Notes: generated by a model from the letters alone, not told the origin. Shown: positions 44,801 through 55,877, counted from the first letter of the stretch. The stretch is DNA of 64,000 nt from Perilla frutescens (GCA_026008535.1 BRKX01000006.1:9260501-9324500), one strand, 5' to 3'. A program made the numbers and translations.

Positions 44801-44924
44801 AGTGGAGCTGAAGTATGTGAGAACTCAAGACCAAGTTGCTGATATTCTTACAAAGCCATTAAAGTTCGAAGTTCTTCGAAGATTAAGAACGATTCTTGGA
44901 GTAAAGAAGATAATATCAAATTAA
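41892..44924 (+). pseudogene. Pol of the 40.6-kb copia element
   Basis: Protease: WYLDNGASNHMC (about 41912; the family has D-S/N-G-A). Integrase: GHLNFEALKIMG, CEACLLGKHARK, HTDLCGPI, IDDYSRKTLVYFL, RSDQGGEF. RT: WIFKLKKNAKGEVEKYKARL, MDVKTAFLNGYIDKEVYVEQ and the catalytic IYVDDLIFTGNN (about 43970). RNase H: GFCDSDFAGDVDERKSTTGF and ICTDNKSAQALAKNPVSHDR. Breaks: an A-run slip near 42233, TGA at 42806 (in the GVVE*KNRT position, normally Arg), one-base shift near 43797, and a short insertion near 44608. It cannot make a full Pol as it stands. Confidence 0.88.
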
Positions 44925-44931
44925 TGGGGAG
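44921..44931 (+). other. Polypurine tract of the 40.6-kb copia element
   Basis: TTAATGGGGAG directly precedes the 3' LTR; plus-strand synthesis would start here. Confidence 0.6.
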
Positions 44932-45165
44932 TGTTAAATGATACACATAATTTGATATCATCTAGAAGAGTCTTTTTATCTACCTACATGAATGAACTTA
45001 ATATGTATTCATGTATCTAGAGTCTTTTTATATTCACTATTAAATAGATTAGTTGAATGGTTGCTTTCTTGTATCCTATATAAACCCCTATGTATCTGTC
45101 ATTTAGACAATTAAGTAAAGTTTATTTCTCCTCCATCTATAGTGTGTGTTCTCTATCGTCTAACA
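44932..45165 (+). mobile_element. 3' LTR of the 40.6-kb copia element
   Basis: The same 234 bp as the 5' LTR by eye, followed by the ACCTC duplication. Confidence 0.92.
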
Positions 45166-45170
45166 ACCTC

Positions 45171-46305
45171 TTCTCTTTTATAAAATTGTCATCATTTTTA
45201 ATTAATTGAAATCAAAATAATATATGGAAATATTAATTATTTTATAAATAGATGCTACGTGTATTCAGTCTCAATATTGTGTTTTGAAGCTTTCGATATT
45301 ATTTGTCAAAATGAATCATTAGGTCTCGAAGTATCAACAATATATATATCTGATGCAAAATGTTCCCAAACATTAACAACACAAAAAATTTTGTGACAAC
45401 GTTTGACATTTCAAAATTTGTAAGACTTGTCAAAATTAGAATTAAAATTCATATTGAGCGACACATTTATAATTTTATTAATAATTTTTGACATTTAGAT
45501 CCGAATTTTAACTCTTAAACTGATCTCACATAAGACTCGATCTTTTATTTTTAATATTTAAAATGTTCTTAAACACATGTGTTTGGACAGTAAGAGAAGT
45601 CGAACGAGATTCTCTAATCTACTTCTCCATATATCCCATTTGATGTCTCAATATAAATTTTATTAATTTTATCATTGTTATACCACTTGATGTCTCATTA
45701 TAATTATTTTCTAAAAAATAATAATATATCTAATTGGGTAAAATCAAACATAATTAGCAAATGTAAAATTAAAGTAAATAAAAACCGAAGACAAAATCAA
45801 AATAAAAATTAATAATTTTAAACATGTAACATCAAGTATTGCATAAAATGTAGTAGATAATTTCACCGACTTTCTAAGGAACTAATTTAGATTCATACAT
45901 TCAACCTAGCTAACCACTTGAATTTTCTCCAAGGAACTTATTTAGATTTATATTGTTGGTTAAATAACATGGCCCAACCATTTTGCCTACTATTATACAT
46001 TAGAAATTCTAAACACAACCCCCATTTTTCTCTTTATAACCTCATCACTTTAAAATATATAAGTATATATATATATATATATATATTAATATAATAAGAT
46101 TTTTTTACCCTTAACCCTCAACAAATACAAACCTAATTTAGCCCCTCTACAAATTATAGCCCCATTCCCATTTTTATTTCGGCACTGCATTGGCGTTTCT
46201 TTGATTCAAAAATAAATTGTATCCTTTCGTAATTTTTCTAGAAAATTGCATCTAAAGAATCTTCAAAATCCATTATACAGTGCAGATTGGAGAAAATTTC
46301 GATTC
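45171..46305. other. AT-rich intergenic stretch
   Basis: No gene or element end is recognised. The start continues the pre-insertion sequence after the DUF247 gene. An AT microsatellite lies at about 46061-46086. Confidence 0.5.
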
Positions 46306-46566
46306 TGGTCCCACATGACATGCCTTAGTCTGATTTTGGTCTCACCCCTACCACTTTTGGTCCCAAATCACTTGAATTATCAATTTTGGTCCCGCCGTCA
46401 CGGTTTCGTTAAAATAATTATCGATTTTGGTCCCATTTTGGTATCGATTTTGGTCCCATATAAAAAAAATTAGAAATTTTTTCCAAGTCAATTGAAGACA
46501 AAATTGAACTGATTTGGAGAAAAATTTAACCTGATTTGGATCCAAATTTCCTACCAACATGCATCT

Positions 46567-46815
46567 AATCAGCCTCTATAGCCCTAAGTGCTTGTTTCTT
46601 CATCACCTTCCCATAAATCCCTCTCCCCAACTTGATAGCCTTCTCCATTTCCACCACACCATTAATCCCACCTCTGCTCAATCCTTCAATATACACTTTC
46701 ACACCATTTACAGAGTTGCCTACATCTTTAACACCATTATTAATTTCAATTGTGGAACGCCTGCCATGATACATGACAAAACAATGAGTACATACAATTT
46801 TTTTTATCGGAGAAG
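46567..46815 (-). pseudogene. 3' exon-like fragment inside the TIR unit
   Basis: The minus-strand frame reads from about 46774 to a stop at 46565: STIEINNGVKDVGNSVNGV, VEMEKAIKLGRGIYGKVMKK, QALRAIEAD. It is probably a later exon of the same captured gene, since it follows the SET/TPR fragment on the same strand after AT-rich, intron-like sequence. I recognise no domain by itself. Confidence 0.35.
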
Positions 46816-47329
46816 CTCCATGTAGACTTTACTTACCACCTCATGTCAGAAATTCTAACACCATGAAGATCCTCCCTATGAGTATACCTCTGATAGGGGA
46901 TAGGTGACTCTGATCACAGTTGAACATAATTTATTTTCATAAAATCTAAAGATAAATGGTAGCAAATCAGTAGCCAAAAAAACTTCCAGAATCTATAATC
47001 TTCCTCAAGGTAGAGTTAAGCCAGTGATAATAGTAAAATCTCCTCATTGCCCCATAATATAAATATGAATGGTTACAGTGGGGCAAGTATTATCCAGAAT
47101 AATGTATGAACTGTTACAAATAACAGACTCCACAAAATTATCAAAAACTTATAGAAGAAAGTGAAATCTATGAGGACCTCAATCTGCAAGAAAGGATAAA
47201 TTGAGACTTAAGGTGAGAATTGTGAACTCAAAGCATACACAATAGACACAAATTAAACTATCAGCAAGTTGGCAGTCTTAATTAAGAAGCGTGATTTAAT
47301 AGCAATTAATTTCAGCAGCAGACCTTGCT

Positions 47330-47870
47330 TCAGGCCTAAAAATCACGATTTCAAGATCAAGCTGCTGACATCTTCACATTTCCTGACAGTCTCCATCACC
47401 TTATCAACGAAGCTCTTCCATATAACTAGATGAGCATTTTCCTTGAATCTTGAGGCATTATCGCCCTATCAACAACTCTAGTCACCAGCATCAACCCCCG
47501 CTTTCGACATTCTTCATTGCAAATAGGCCACGCCCACTAATCCCAGAATTCTTGATCTCCATTGCACCAACGTACTTCGTCAATTCAGGCATTTTCCCAC
47601 GGAAACCGCTCAGAACCCAATCGGAAACATCCAACGCTTCATTTCTCGATAAAGATTCGAGCTTTTTGCACTTCTTCAACAACTTATTGACCGCATCAGA
47701 ATTCTCACTAGCTTGCGGATCGAGATTCACTCTCTCGAAGCAGTCCAACGCAACACTATACCGATTCAAACTCAACGGGACTTTGCCCTTGCAAAGAAGA
47801 GTCTTGAGAAAGGTGTGGAGCTTTTTGAAAGGGGGAATTAGGGTTCTTTATTTTGATTTGGGAATTTTTA
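47330..47870 (-). pseudogene. Fragment of a TPR/SET-domain gene
   Basis: On the minus strand: KLHTFLKTLLCKGKVPLSLN, RYSVALDCFERVNLDPQ (TPR-like), KKCKKLESLSRNEALDVSDW, YVGAMEIKNSGISGRGLFAM (start of a SET domain, with the GRGLFA block), then after a slip in a G run LMLVTRVVDRAIMPQDSR, and after another slip ENAHLVIWKSFVDKVMETV. This order fits plant TPR/SET (SDG-type) proteins, presumed lysine methyltransferases. The SET core with catalytic residues (NHxC, Tyr) is not present. Two frameshifts and the truncation make it non-functional. Confidence 0.6.
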
Positions 47871-48068
47871 CTCAATTTGGGAATAAATTGCACATGTTAG
47901 TCACGTGCAGCTACTTGTCTGTCACCCCGTCAAATTTTCATCTAAATTGTGGGATCACAATTGATAATGCAGGTCCTATGGGACCAGATTTAATAACAAT
48001 TTCTCAAATAGAACAAAAAGTGATAGGGGTGGGATAAAAATCGAATTAGGACATGTCTTATGGGACCA

Positions 48069-48305
48069 ACCAAGCCCCATTGATGATAAAATGTTGAGAA
48101 GAAGAAGGAGACCAATCACAATTTCGTCGATACCATGATGGCGATTCTTGATTCCAACCAAGCCCTATTCAACCTCGATTGTTATTGGATTTTTTAGTGT
48201 TGAGGTTTAAAGGATAAAATAGTCACTCACTTTAATATATAAATTTTATAAATAAATGTGGGAAAAAAATGAGAAAAATGAGAAAAATGTTTAGAATCTT
48301 TCTTA
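48069..48305. other. Short intergenic piece between the TIR unit and the Helitron candidate
   Basis: No gene is seen. The words CCAACCAAGCCC recur at about 48065 and 48158, a small direct repeat. Confidence 0.4.
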
Positions 48306-49156
48306 TCTATCTAATACAATAAAATGGAGTAGCTCCAAAATATTTTTCCTTCAAAATATTTTCCCTTTCAAAAACATCACATCATCAATAGTTATTATAA
48401 ATAAAAAATACATTTTCTCCCTCTCTCTCTCTCTCTCACACACACACACGCCACATATTTTTAATTATAAAATTCATTTACATTATATTCTATAACATAT
48501 TTCATTATGTACATGACATTGAAATTTATTCGCATAAATAAATAAATAAATAAATATGTGAGTGTTCACATATTAAGAAGTAATGAATAATGTTTTGAAG
48601 ATTTTATTATGTGAAATAATTACCAACGTATATTAAATAATTAATTAAAATAGATAATAATTTAACGTTCTAATTAAATGTATAACTAAATCAAACAAAT
48701 GTTTATATTTATAAATTCCACAATTGCTACTACAAACGTTGTATACAAACAAGTGTTGCATAATTTATAATATAATATTTTGATTGTAATATATAGTTAT
48801 TTAATTATTTATGCAATTATTTGAAATATATTATATATGCACATATAAATAATTTTTGTAATTTGAAGTATATTATATTATAATATAACATGTGAATATG
48901 CATATTAATTTATGTGTGTATATTCAAGTAATTATTTTTTTATAAATTATATTGTCAATTTAAGTCATTTTATATTTGCAATAATGATTATCTGACATAA
49001 AAAAGTTAACTGAACAATTAAAAAATAGTATTAAGTTATTAACTAAAATATTATCTAAAAAATGCGAAGATATAACATTTACATTAAAATTGTAATAATT
49101 GAGTTTGCAACCATGAATGATCCCGTGCATCTCAATTCGCACGGGCAGAAATCTAG
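48306..49156 (+). mobile_element. Candidate non-autonomous Helitron
   Basis: The right end has a hairpin, CCCGTGC (49122-49128) pairing with GCACGGG (49139-49145), followed after seven bases by CTAG (49153-49156) and a host T: the Helitron 3' structure (hairpin, CTRR, T). The proposed left end is A|TCTATCTAATACAATAAAATGG (48306), a 5'-TC start like that of many plant Helitrons. Inside is AT-rich, with a (TC)n(AC)n run at 48419-48450 and an AAAT repeat at 48535-48556. No Rep/helicase is present. The 5' end is less certain than the 3' end. Confidence 0.55.
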
Positions 49157-49166
49157 TACATTTAGA

Positions 49167-49167
<1 letters not shown>

Positions 49168-49207
<40 letters not shown>
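49168..49207. repeat. (ATT)n microsatellite
   Basis: About 13 ATT units directly after the Helitron end. Confidence 0.95.
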
Positions 49208-49208
<1 letters not shown>

Positions 49209-49555
49209 AAGCGAGGAAATAATTTAGTGGAGGAATAATAGGTTTTGGGCACTTTAGACGTATGTCATTATGTGCCCTTCCTCAGATTACATAACAATAC
49301 CCTCTAATGAATTTTATTGAATATTTTAAGGCGGGAAAGTGAATATAATTTTTGTTTATTTAAAGACTAATTTACTAGAGTCTGAAGACCTTTACCAACT
49401 GAACAATGCATGGTTAAAAGAAACCAATATTTAAATAGTCATTTATTTCTTAATCTGTTTATGTTTTCTCATATATATATATATATATATATCACAAACT
49501 AACAATTTTATCAATAATTGCATATAGGCGTCAATAAGGAGATCTCTACAAATAC
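49208..49555. other. AT-rich intergenic stretch
   Basis: No gene is seen; an AT microsatellite lies at about 49471-49492. Confidence 0.5.
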
Positions 49556-49560
49556 CCAAC

Positions 49561-49773
49561 TGTTGTTTGGTATAGACATCATTTTAAGAGAAAAGATGCA
49601 AGAGAAAGCTGTATTTTTATTTATTTTCGTATATTTTCAATAGTGATCTCAACTTCTCTCTTATAGAGAGATTTGTACAACTCATAAAGAAATAGATAAT
49701 TCTATTCTAGGGTAGATCAATTAGATCCCAATTTATAGTTTATTTCTTTCTAACATATTACTTCCTTCTAACA
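49561..49773 (-). mobile_element. 3' LTR of the minus-strand copia element
   Basis: Plus-strand ends are TGTTGTTTGG and CTTCTAACA. The adjacent CTCCCCCCTCAAG (49774-49786) is the polypurine tract on the minus strand. Confidence 0.9.
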
Positions 49774-52198
49774 CTCCCCCCTCAAGTTTAGTGACGGGAT
49801 CACCGAATGTCAGCTAGTTGATGTTCTGATCGAACAAATGGTAACTCCACAATTCCACCTTCAATTTTCTCTTTAATAAAATGACGATCCACTTCCACAT
49901 GCTTGGTTCTATCATGTTGAACCGGATTCTCGGATATGCTAATTGCAGCCTTATTGTCACAAAATAGTTGACATCTTTCCTTTGAAGGAAATCCAATTTC
50001 AGTTAACAATTTCCGTAACCAAAGGACTTCAGTGAACCCACTCTTGATTCCACGGAACTTAGCTTCAGCACTAGATAAGGCAACAACCTTTTGTTTCTAA
50101 CTCCTCCATGTGACTAGATTTCCTCCTACAAAGGTAAAATATCCTCCGGTGGATCGTCTATCTACTAAATTCCGTACCCAATCTGCATCAGTATAACCAT
50201 GGACCTCCAGATTTCCATATTTCTTGAGTAAAACTCCATATCCAACCGTCCCCTTTAAGTATCGAACAATTCTCAGTGCGGCCTCCATATGTTCTTTCTG
50301 AGGGTGATGCATGAACTGGCTTACAACACCAACGGCATACGCTATATCAGGTCTAGTATGAGATAGGTAAATTAACCTTCATACCAGACGCTGGTATTTA
50401 CCCCGATCAATCAAATCTGCTCCCTCTATAATCTGCAGTCCATGATTCATGACTATTAGAGTAATTATCGGTTTACAGTCGAGCAGACCTGTCTCGGCTA
50501 AGAGATCTAGAATGCACTTCCTTTGATGTAGAAATATGCCATTCTTCGACCTCAGTACTTCAACTCTGAGAAAGTATTTCAGGATTCCAAGATCTTTCAT
50601 CTCAAATTCTTGGAACAAATTCAGCTTTAACTGGTCAATTTCTTCGTTATCATTTCCAGTAATGATCATATCGTCCACATATATAATCAAACATGTTACC
50701 CGGTTATCTCTTCTTTTCGGGAACAGAGTATGATCTGAGTTACTCTGTCGGTATCGGTACCTCATCATAGCCTATGTGAATCTTCCAAACCAAGCCCTTG
50801 GAGACTGTTTAAGTCCGTACAACGTCTTCTTCGGTCTACAACCTTCACCCCTTCCAAATTCTCCTGAAAACCCTGGAGGTGCTTCCATATAGACTTCCTT
50901 TTTTAACTCTCCATGTAGAAAGGCATTAGTCACATCGAACTGATACAATGGCCAATCCAGGTTATCCGCAATAGATAGCAAAACTCTCACAGTATTCATC
51001 TTAGAAACCGGAGAAAAGGTCTCTGAGTAATCAACTCCATATGTCTATATATAGCCTTTTGCTACTAGCCAAGCCTTGTATCTCTCGATTTTACCATCAG
51101 GTCGTCATTTGATGGTAAAGACCCATCTGTAACCAACAGATTTCTTATTTTCTGATAGCTGACATCTTTCTCATGTGTTATTTCTGGCTAATGCACTCAT
51201 CTCTTATTCCATGGCCGCTCTCCACTGGGTATGTTTCATGGCTTCCTCGACAGACTGAGGAATCTCTTATTCTCTAAGAAGAGCAATTTCGAAAGCTTGT
51301 GCTGCCTCAGAAGATTGCCTTTAGCGTAATTCCCAATAGAATACTTTGTTCGTCTCCCAGTATGTTCTGAAGAATATCGTTATGGTGGGAACTCCCTTGT
51401 ACTCCTAGGTGGTAGAACATATCGACCTGTCTCTGTATCTTCAATTCTATGAAGATCTTCATTCTCAGCATCTTGACTCCGTATCCTATCATCATTATTA
51501 GTTTCAAGAACAGGACCAGTCTCAATAGTATCACGAATGGGTACCTCAGATATCAGGAATGGTGGAGAGGATGTCTCGGCATTAACATCAAGCTCGGTAG
51601 ACCGTATAGCATCCGAAGGTATCTCAGCGGTGCTGTTAACTTCGTTTGTTGGACCTATTTTCGGGACAGAGCTTGACATTGGTATGGATAACCAGCTTAA
51701 GGAGTCACTCCCTTCTCGATTCTCCCCCTGACTATTAAGGTGGTGGTAAAAATACTCAGTTTCTAGGAAATCACAGTTCATGGTGGTGAACATGTGACGA
51801 GTTTTGGGATCATAGCACCGATATCCTTTCTGATGTGAACCATAGCCGACAAAAACACATTTAACCGCACACAGAGAAAGCTTGTGCCGGTTATGTTTAG
51901 GTATGTGAACATAGACCGAACAACCAAAGACTCGTGGTTGCAAAGTGAGAGCAACAGGTATTTAAGCCTGAGTAGAAAGAAACTGCAAAGGAGTTTGTAG
52001 TTTCAGGGCTTTGGTAGGAAGACGATTTAATAGATACACGGAGGTAGCTAATTTGGGCCAAAACACGGTGGGAGCTTGCGATTCAATCAACATTGCATGG
52101 GCCATTTCTAAGAGAATTTTATTTTTTCATTCGGCTACACCATTCTGTTCAGGGGTGTCAGGGCAAGAGGTTTGGTGGATCATTCCTGTGGTAGCACA
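49774..52198 (-). pseudogene. Integrase C-terminus, RT and RNase H of the minus-strand copia element
   Basis: Reading leftwards: VFGCSVYVHIPKHNRHKLS and KCVFVGYGSHQKGYRCYD (integrase end, about 51930-51800); an acidic spacer; RT with FDVTNAFLHGELKKEVYMEA and LYGLKQSPRAWF (about 50940-50790), catalytic IIYVDDMIITGND (about 50690) and EMKDLGILKYFL; RNase H with HGYTDADWVRNLVDRRSTGG and FCDNKAAISISENPVQHDRT (about 49960), finishing near 49800. Several frameshifts and stops lie between the blocks. RT retains YVDD. Confidence 0.85.
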
Positions 52199-52206
52199 AA
52201 ATTGTT

Positions 52207-53089
52207 TTATACAGGTATTAACATATTCTCCCCCTCCCCCCCTCCATTATCAGACCGTAAGACCTGGATATTTTTCTGGAATTGAGTTTTTACTAAGGCA
52301 TAAAAATGAGTAAATTTATCAAAAACCTCAGATTTATGTTTCAGAAAATATATCCATGTCATGCGAGAACAATCATCAACAAAAAGAAGGAAATATTGAA
52401 ATCCAGAACCCCCAGTAACAGGTGCCGGACCCCAAACATCAGAATGAATCAGCGAGAAAATATTATCAACCCCAGTATTGTTAAACTTATATGAATGTCT
52501 ATGACTCTTGGCCAAAAAACAAGTCTCACAGTACATATTCTGGGAAATGACTAATTTAGGAAAAAACAATTTTAAATATCCTGTGGATGGGTGTCCTAAC
52601 CAACAATGCCAAAGCCAAGCAGTCCGGTCGCCAGGTCCGTGAGTCAGCATCATAGCACCTTTTTGAGCTATTTTATCCACATAGTACAGTCCACTTCGCT
52701 CAGTGCCATGCCCAATAATCACCCCCTGTCCTGATATCCTGTAAAAGACAGAAGTTAGGTTGCATTAGAAGGGTGCAATTTAGCTCCTTTGTGACATGAC
52801 TGATATAGAGAAGTTTATGTGACAATGATGGGACAAAAAGACAATTTGACAGTCTTAAAGTAGGGGATCGATTAATAGTTCCGGCTCCTTTAACCGGAGC
52901 TAATTCCCCATTAGCAGTTTGGACATGAGTTCTCCGGGAAGGTGTAGACTGCACAAAATCATTTTTATCAAAAGTCATGGTCTCGGTTACACCACAGTCA
53001 AAAATCCACTGTTTATTTTTTTTCTGTACCAACAGTGGGAACGTTACAAGCTGTGGAAATATCGTCAAGGACTTGAAAACGGTTAGCAA
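52207..53089 (-). pseudogene. Protease and integrase N-terminal half of the minus-strand copia element
   Basis: The protease frame (53089-52700) has WIFDCGVTETMTFDKNDF, with the family Asp in D-C/S-G and a Cys in the middle. It continues with LRLSNCLFVPSLSHKLLYIS. Integrase follows in another frame (52722-52207): WLGHPSTGYLKLFF, CETCFLAKSHRHSY, HSDVWGPAPVTGGSGFQYFL and VLRSDNGG. The conserved E block is lost in a G/A-rich slip near 52240. Confidence 0.8.
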
Positions 53090-53363
53090 GTTTTACAAGG
53101 GCCAAGTTGCAATTTTTTCTTTTATATTTCTCACCCAAACACAAATCAGGAGATGGCTGAGTCTTCACCCCATTATCTTCTGTGGGTGAATAAACCCTAG
53201 CTTCCACCCCGCTGCCTCCAATCGCTTCTGCCATCTCGTCTCCAATCGCGACGCCGCCATTAACGTCGGTGTTGCCCGCTCTGGCACTGGTAGCCCGGTC
53301 GGTGGCGTTGGCTATAGTGGCGACGCCACCTCTATTCTTGACTGGAAGCTTTGTCTTCTTCAT

Positions 53364-54284
53364 CTCATCTCACCACTCTGGGTATCTGACCAACTGAAAA
53401 CATGAATCCTTGGTGTGTTTCTTCATAACACAATGCGAGCACACCAATTTGCTCTTGTCTTCTCGAGACCAGTTTCCCTTTTCCGTTGAGCGATTCCGAT
53501 CCTTGGCTGCTAATCCGACCCCGATGCCCGATGATGTGCCTCTTCCGTCAATGACTACCGGCCAGAGAATGCGGTGCCTGGCAGTCTCGCACCTCACCAT
53601 CGCGTAGGCAAAATCCGCTGAGGGCAGAGGCTCTTTCTTGAGGATATCCTTCTTCGCAGGTTCTTATATATCACTCAATGCCATGAGAAACTGAAATAGC
53701 CTCTGTTGTTGTATGACTCTATTGAAAGTATCGATATCTTTAGAACATTCAATGGGGTTTGGCTCTTTGCGATCGATTGACATCTATATTTCTTGGAATT
53801 TTGCCCATATCTCTTCTAATGTGAAATCTCCTTGATGTATAGTGTTCGCCTTTCTGTGTATATCAAAAACTTAGAGAGAGTCGGTACCGCTCCCGTAGGT
53901 GAGTGCTAATCCATCCCACATGGCTTTAGCCATGGGATGTTTTGAAACACTGTTGATCAAGTTGGGTTCAACATTCTGGACCAACCATGTAAATACACAT
54001 TGGTCCTCTTGTTCCCACCGTTTGTATGTTGGATCTGTGGTGGCCGGAGGATCGCTGGTGAGGTACAATGTTTTTTCCCTACCTCCAATTGCTTTCTTCA
54101 TTAGTATTGCCCATAACGGGTAGTTGTCTCCGTTAAGTTTGAATCCTATTGACAAAGATTCGGTATTTGTGTTTTGTGATGTTTGCAAGTCGAGGCTGTT
54201 TTTGAGGAAATTGGCTAATTGAATGGTTAATTCATCTGGTATATTGGTGTGATTCTCATTTGTAGTCTCACTTGTTTATGACAT
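53364..54284 (-). pseudogene. Gag of the minus-strand copia element
   Basis: The ATG at 54284 is followed two codons later by TAA, so the frame is closed at once. Beyond it lies typical copia Gag: SIGFKLNGDNYPLWAILMKK (about 54150), PTYKRWEQEDQCVFTWLVQN, then after further breaks a zinc-knuckle-like CSHCVMKKHTKDSCFQLVRY (about 53455-53395). It binds packaged RNA in working elements. The last part (53363-53013) is Ala/Gly-rich spacer. Confidence 0.75.
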
Positions 54285-54380
54285 GGTTATATGTGTTTCT
54301 AGTTGTAGATTGCAACTGTCTTGGCCGAAAGGATTGGGAGAGGTATTCACAGACAATGATGAAGTAATTTCTGAGTCTCC

Positions 54381-54393
54381 TGCTTTGATACCA
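54381..54393 (-). other. Primer-binding site of the minus-strand copia element
   Basis: On the minus strand TGGTATCAAAGCA follows the 5' LTR directly; initiator-Met-type. Confidence 0.8.
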
Positions 54394-54606
54394 TGTTGTT
54401 TGGTATAGACATCATTTTAAGAGAAAAGATGCAAGAGAAAGCTGTATTTTTATTTATTTTCGTATATTTTCAATAGTGATCTTAACTTCTCTCTTATAGA
54501 GAGATTTGTACAACTCATAAGGAAAGAGATAATTCTATTCTAGGGTGGATCAATTAGATCCCAATTTATAGTTTATTTCATTCTAACATATTACTTCCTT
54601 CTAACA
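54394..54606 (-). mobile_element. 5' LTR of the minus-strand copia element
   Basis: A 213-bp copy of 49561-49773 with five substitutions seen by eye. Confidence 0.9.
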
Positions 54607-54611
54607 CCAAC

Positions 54612-54988
54612 AACTCTAATTAAATAATTAAAATACTATAAAGTTCATATGGCACTTGAAAAATTGCAATAATATTTGATCATCGCAATCACAATGAAAA
54701 GTTGCAATCTCCGTCGGAAACGAGGGTAAATTAATTTGATGTTGAGAGATTTACTAATTTGTTATGTCAATTGTTTTTATAATTAGCGACGAACAAGGAA
54801 AATATCTTAGTACAGTATCTATTTTATAATAAGATGCCATTGTAATTTTCAATTCTTACCAATGTCTTTCAAAAATGTGCTCTGATTTGATAATTAAATG
54901 ATTGAATCAAATTGAAATTGAAAATTAAACATCTAAAAGTTCAATCTGATATAGATCTTTATTTTAGCTAAATTCGTCATTTAATACA
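54612..54988. other. AT-rich intergenic stretch
   Basis: No gene, repeat or element end is recognised. Confidence 0.5.
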
Positions 54989-55300
54989 GTTTGATCATAA
55001 TAATGTTTCAACTCGATCGATCCACGAAAAAAGAGCCAGGGTTCTCGTCATGCATGCCACATTTCTTTCTCCTTCCTTTTTTTTTTGCTTTTAGTTTTCA
55101 AATTTATAATAACTTTGTTGTTAACCTCTCTTTTCTTTAAATCTCAACTTTATTAACTTGAGAATGAGAGCTACTGATGAATTTTCAATAATTATGCGAA
55201 ACTCTTAGTGGTTTCTGTCAGAGAAATGGGGTTTAGTTACTGTCTCGATACTTTTGGGGGCCTTAGATTAGCGACAAAAAAATGAGGCCTTCTAATTTTT
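54989..55300 (+). repeat. Direct duplication, copy 1
   Basis: It begins GTTTGATCATAATAATGTTT and contains AGAGCCAGG, TTATTAACTTGAG and AAATGGGGTTTAGTTACTGT; it ends near AAATGAGGCCTTCTAAT. The same series occurs in the same order at 57671-57998. It is non-coding. Confidence 0.85.
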
Positions 55301-55335
55301 GAAATATATTAATAAATTTTAACAAAAGACATTAT

Positions 55336-55876
55336 TGTTGGGATATTGACCCGTTTTGTGAGGTCCAGTTCCTGGCCCGATCACCACTTACCTAATGGCC
55401 CTTCTTCACAGCCCATTGTTGTGTCCCAATGCGATACTTAATCTCCTATGCTTCTTTAAATGAAGCACCCCGGCTTCACCGTTCAATCATTCTCTACACT
55501 TCTGATCTCTCTCTTCTTCTTCTTCCTCTCTTTGTGCAAATCCTAGAAGAAGCTTGTGCTTGCGAGCTCTGTGCTCATACTCTCTCGCCCGTCTCAGTTA
55601 TTGTAGATTCCATTTGGGGTCTCTTCGTGCGAGTATCCTAGGTTAGTTGTGGATTCGTGATAAGAGTAGTGTTGTTGGTGTGGGGATAAGCCATTCTTTT
55701 TACCTCTTGGTTCACTATGTGTTTGGTCACTGTTTGAAGGAGTAATCGAGCTCAGATAACCCTGAGCCTTTTATGTGATGGACTCCAATCTTTTATCCCT
55801 TGAGGGATGAACGATTTCCGACTGCAAGGTGACGGAAAGCAAGTGGTGAATCTTCGGCGAGACTTGGTGCCCTACA
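55336..55876 (+). mobile_element. 5' LTR of a truncated copia-type element
   Basis: A 541-bp unit from TGTTGGGATATTGACC to GGTGCCCTACA is followed directly by a primer site. A CT-rich leader and moderate GC content inside resemble the LTR at 59553-60310. No 3' LTR or coding domain follows: the internal region ends after about 200 bp at a CACTA-like end. Confidence 0.7.
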
Positions 55877-55877
55877 G

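Larger units (their letters stand above)
40596..45165 (+). mobile_element. Ty1-copia element with apparently identical LTRs
   Basis: A 4570-bp element has 234-bp LTRs (40596-40829, 44932-45165) in which I see no difference, and is flanked by the perfect duplication ACCTC (40591-40595, 45166-45170). It has an initiator-Met-type primer site, gag, protease, integrase, RT and RNase H in copia order, and a polypurine tract. Despite the identical LTRs, gag-pol has two in-frame TGA codons and three frameshifts. It lies in the same strand about 104 bp after the DUF247 stop, probably within that gene's 3' untranslated region. Confidence 0.92.
46306..48068. mobile_element. TIR-bounded unit carrying SET/TPR gene fragments (Pack-type candidate)
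   Basis: The left end TGGTCCCACATGACATGCC... (46306-46360) is matched inverted by the right end, TGGTCCCATAAGACATGTCC on the minus strand (48068 downwards), including GATTTT and CACCCCTA(C/T)CACTTTT. A second TGGTCCCA...ATTATCAATT block also matches on both arms. Between them lie minus-strand host-gene fragments with a probable intron. No transposase and no clear flanking duplication were found. It fits a non-autonomous DNA transposon that captured gene pieces; a chance TIR is unlikely over this length. Confidence 0.5.
49561..54606 (-). mobile_element. Ty1-copia element on the minus strand
   Basis: A 5046-bp element has 213-bp LTRs (49561-49773, 54394-54606) and is flanked by the perfect duplication CCAAC (49556-49560, 54607-54611). 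I count five differences between the LTRs. The primer site and polypurine tract lie in minus orientation. The coding region is copia-type but broken by many stops and frameshifts, much more than the small LTR divergence would suggest. Confidence 0.9.

Noticed and set aside
47450..48037. Plus-strand open frame of 195 codons
   Set aside because: It is antisense to the TPR/SET fragment, whose minus-strand motifs are much clearer, and runs into the TIR.
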